From Chitinophagaceae bacterium 26-R-25 (GTDB taxonomy: Bacteria; Bacteroidota; Bacteroidia; Chitinophagales; Chitinophagaceae): 64,000 nt of DNA. How positions within the stretch are numbered: the first letter of the stretch is position 1; each line of letters begins with the position of its first letter. This document shows positions 62,120 to 64,000 of the stretch, one piece after another. Below the pieces are notes generated by a model. That model searched no databases. It was not told the DNA's origin and saw nothing but the letters and a program-made list of their open reading frames with translations. The stretch spans positions 2,108,001 through 2,172,000 of the forward strand of contig JARWSJ010000001.1 in assembly GCA_029906195.1 (NCBI GenBank), read 5' to 3'. The position numbers and the translations under genes are program-made.

Positions 62120-64000
62120 GGGGATGACCAAACGATTTTTGCGGATTTCACTTCATTTGAATTGGTGCCAATGTGAATGATAAATTCACCGGGCTCCCAT
62201 TTGTATTCCAATTTTTCATTGTAGAATTTTAAATCTTCTGTTGTTATTTCGAATGTCACTTCTTTGCCTTCGCCTGGTTGTAAGAATATTTTTTTGAATC
62301 CCTTTAGGTCCTTTACAGAGCGGGTTACACTGGCTACTGGGTCTGTAATATACAATTGGACGGTTTCTTCTCCAGCATATTTTCCAGTGTTGGTCACCGT
62401 TACAGAAGCCTTCAGTGTTTGATTACCTTTAGGATATGATGTGTCCAATTTCACATCGCTATAATTAAAAGTCGTGTAACTTAATCCGTAACCAAATGTA
62501 TACAGTGGCGCATTGGGAATATCAATATATCGTGACTTGTATTTCTCGAGAGATGTGTCGTTAAATGGGCGACCGGTATTTTTGTGATTGTAATACACCG
62601 GGATTTGTCCCAGCGTTAAGGGGAAACATTGAGTCAATTTGCCGGACGGATTGTATTTTCCAAACAACACGTCAGCAATGGCATTTCCTGCTTCGAGTCC
62701 GCCGAACCATGTCTCCAAAATCGCCGACACGTGATCGCTCTCCCACTGCAATGTCAATGGTCGTCCGTTCATCAGTACTAATATTACAGGCTTCCCTGTC
62801 TTCACCAATGCTTTTAATAAGTCTTTTTGATTTTCCGGAATATCAATATCACCGCGGCTGGCAGCTTCACCAGTCATGCCTTTTGCTTCTCCCAAAACCG
62901 CCACTACAATATCCGCTTTGTTGGCAATATTCAAAGCTTCGTCAATCATTGTCTCTATAGAGCGATTGTCTTTCTCCAACCCCTCGCCCGATTCGTTTAA
63001 AACCTGGATGGTGTGATTGTCTTCAACAAAATTGCAACCCTTTGCATACAGCACATTTATATTGTTGACCTTCAGGTTCTTCATTCCTTCGAGGATACTT
63101 ACGGCATTTTTCCAGTTGCCATAGTCGTGCCAACTACCTATCAGGTTCTTTTTGTCATCAGCCAGCGGGCCTATCAATGCAATGGTTTTGTTTTCCTGCA
63201 ATGGCAAAATATTGTTTGCATTTTTCAACAACACACACGCACGTGCGGCTGCTTCGCGTGCGATCTGCCGGTGAGTGGAAGCCAGATTTACTGTTGCCGC
63301 ACGTTCCTCATTGCAAAATCTATAAGGATCATCCAGTAAACCCAGCATGGCCTTAGCTTCCAGGACGCGACGACAAGCTTTGTCAATTTGCCGCATGGTT
63401 ACTTTGCCGGCTTGTAGCAATTCCTTGAGGTACGACAAATATCCTTCTCCTACCATGTCAACGTCAACTCCTGCATTCATTGCCCGAACAACATTATCTT
63501 TTAAATCACCTAATCCATGTGGAGTCATTTCGTTGATAGCAGCATAATCGGTAACCACAAATCCTTTAAAGCCCCACTGCTTTCGCAGCACCGTATCCAT
63601 AAGCCATTTATTGCCGGATGCCGGCATTCCCTCAACCTCATTGAAGGATGTCATTACAGTAGCAGCGCCAGCATCAATCGCAGCTTTGTATGGCGGGAAA
63701 TAGTATTGATACATCCTGATGCGGCTCATGTCGACCGTGTTGTAATCGCGTCCGGCTTCTGCGGCACCATATAATGCAAAGTGTTTAACGCAGGCAAGTA
63801 TGGAGCTGTCGCTGCGTAAATTATTTCCCTGGTAGCCTTTTACCATTGCTTTTGCAATGCAGGAGCCAAGGTAAGGATCTTCGCCACTACCTTCTACAAC
63901 CCTTCCCCAACGCGGATCACGAGTGATGTCAACCATTGGCGAAAATGTCCAGTTCAATCCATCTGCGCTTGCCTCTTTAGCAGCAATTTGTGCGCAACGT
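62116..64000 (-). CDS. GH3 beta-glucosidase (BglX type), 5' end cut by window edge
   Basis: The frame is open from the right edge (first residues RCAQIAAKEASADGLNWTFS) to the TAG at 62116-62118, 627 codons present; full BglX-type enzymes have about 750. Motifs: PMVDITRDPRWGRVVEGSGE, nucleophile Asp in GFVVTDYAAIN, alpha/beta sandwich GMTGEAASRGDID, and the fibronectin-III-like C-terminal domain. Stop supplied by REP copy F, after WSSP. Periplasmic exo-beta-glycosidase. Confidence 0.94.
   Translation of the reverse strand, partial: RCAQIAAKEASADGLNWTFSPMVDITRDPRWGRVVEGSGEDPYLGSCIAKAMVKGYQGNNLRSDSSILACVKHFALYGAAEAGRDYNTVDMSRIRMYQYYFPPYKAAIDAGAATVMTSFNEVEGMPASGNKWLMDTVLRKQWGFKGFVVTDYAAINEMTPHGLGDLKDNVVRAMNAGVDVDMVGEGYLSYLKELLQAGKVTMRQIDKACRRVLEAKAMLGLLDDPYRFCNEERAATVNLASTHRQIAREAAARACVLLKNANNILPLQENKTIALIGPLADDKKNLIGSWHDYGNWKNAVSILEGMKNLKVNNINVLYAKGCNFVEDNHTIQVLNESGEGLEKDNRSIETMIDEALNIANKADIVVAVLGEAKGMTGEAASRGDIDIPENQKDLLKALVKTGKPVILVLMNGRPLTLQWESDHVSAILETWFGGLEAGNAIADVLFGKYNPSGKLTQCFPLTLGQIPVYYNHKNTGRPFNDTSLEKYKSRYIDIPNAPLYTFGYGLSYTTFNYSDVKLDTSYPKGNQTLKASVTVTNTGKYAGEETVQLYITDPVASVTRSVKDLKGFKKIFLQPGEGKEVTFEITTEDLKFYNEKLEYKWEPGEFIIHIGTNSNEVKSAKIVWSSP

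Noticed and set aside
1-64000. tRNA, rRNA or riboswitch genes
   Set aside because: No cloverleaf-like sequence, rRNA segment or recognisable riboswitch was seen by eye; a covariance search was not possible.

Overview
The window is from a Bacteroidota genome, most likely an environmental Chitinophagaceae-type bacterium. The grounds are three SusC TonB-dependent receptors (two with their SusD partner), an ECF sigma/FecR pair, DUF4468 and LytTR proteins, signal peptides ending in AQ, weak Shine-Dalgarno use, and many AT-rich intergenic hairpins. The taxonomy is inferred from gene content; there is no rRNA or marker gene here.

Layout. (1) 1-3338 (-): a SusC receptor missing only its last residues, divergent from a FadR/GntR regulator (3710-4417, +); a palindrome of FadR-operator type lies just upstream of susC. 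(2) 13100-4727 (-): ECF sigma factor, FecR anti-sigma, SusC, SusD and a formylglycine sulfatase, a compact locus for a sulfated glycan. (3) 13499-34868: mixed chromosomal genes, namely an outer-membrane protein, a DHFR-like reductase, a GH2 beta-galactosidase, a GH27 alpha-galactosidase, a luciferase-like monooxygenase, lipoproteins, small membrane proteins, hydrolases, an AraC/alcohol dehydrogenase/cupin cluster, a GlxA-type regulator beside a frameshifted esterase, an SPFH-GYF/zinc-ribbon pair, a lone LytTR protein and an Lrp regulator. (4) 64000-34973: about 29 kb with every gene on the minus strand. It holds a GH3 (cut by the right edge), a REP-associated tyrosine transposase (RAYT), a GH15-like enzyme, NagB, a GH105 remnant, a GH27, a SusC/SusD pair, a ROK repressor, then GH29, GH18, GH3, GH2 beta-mannosidase, GH29, GH20 and GH92.

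How the genes fit together. Alpha-mannosidase (GH92), beta-mannosidase (GH2), beta-hexosaminidase (GH20), two alpha-L-fucosidases (GH29), a chitinase-type GH18, a ROK repressor and glucosamine-6-phosphate deaminase (NagB) together suggest a polysaccharide utilisation locus for fucosylated N-glycans or other GlcNAc/mannose-rich glycoconjugates. SusC/SusD would import the oligosaccharides, the periplasmic exo-enzymes would trim them, and NagB would feed GlcN-6-P to glycolysis. The substrate is an inference.

The most unusual signal is repetitive DNA. Short palindromes that begin with GTAG and end with CTAC occur at six loci with at least three different cores. The only mobility gene present is a RAYT, the enzyme class known to act on GTAG-tagged REPs. 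One inverted REP pair sits inside the RAYT gene and is translated in frame. In three other genes (GlxA-like regulator, GH29, GH3) the TAG stop codon is the TAG of a REP's GTAG end. Other repeat classes are a 38-bp perfect inverted repeat with a diverged second copy, a 21-bp-arm inverted repeat, and hairpins whose arms are iterated short A/T-rich words.
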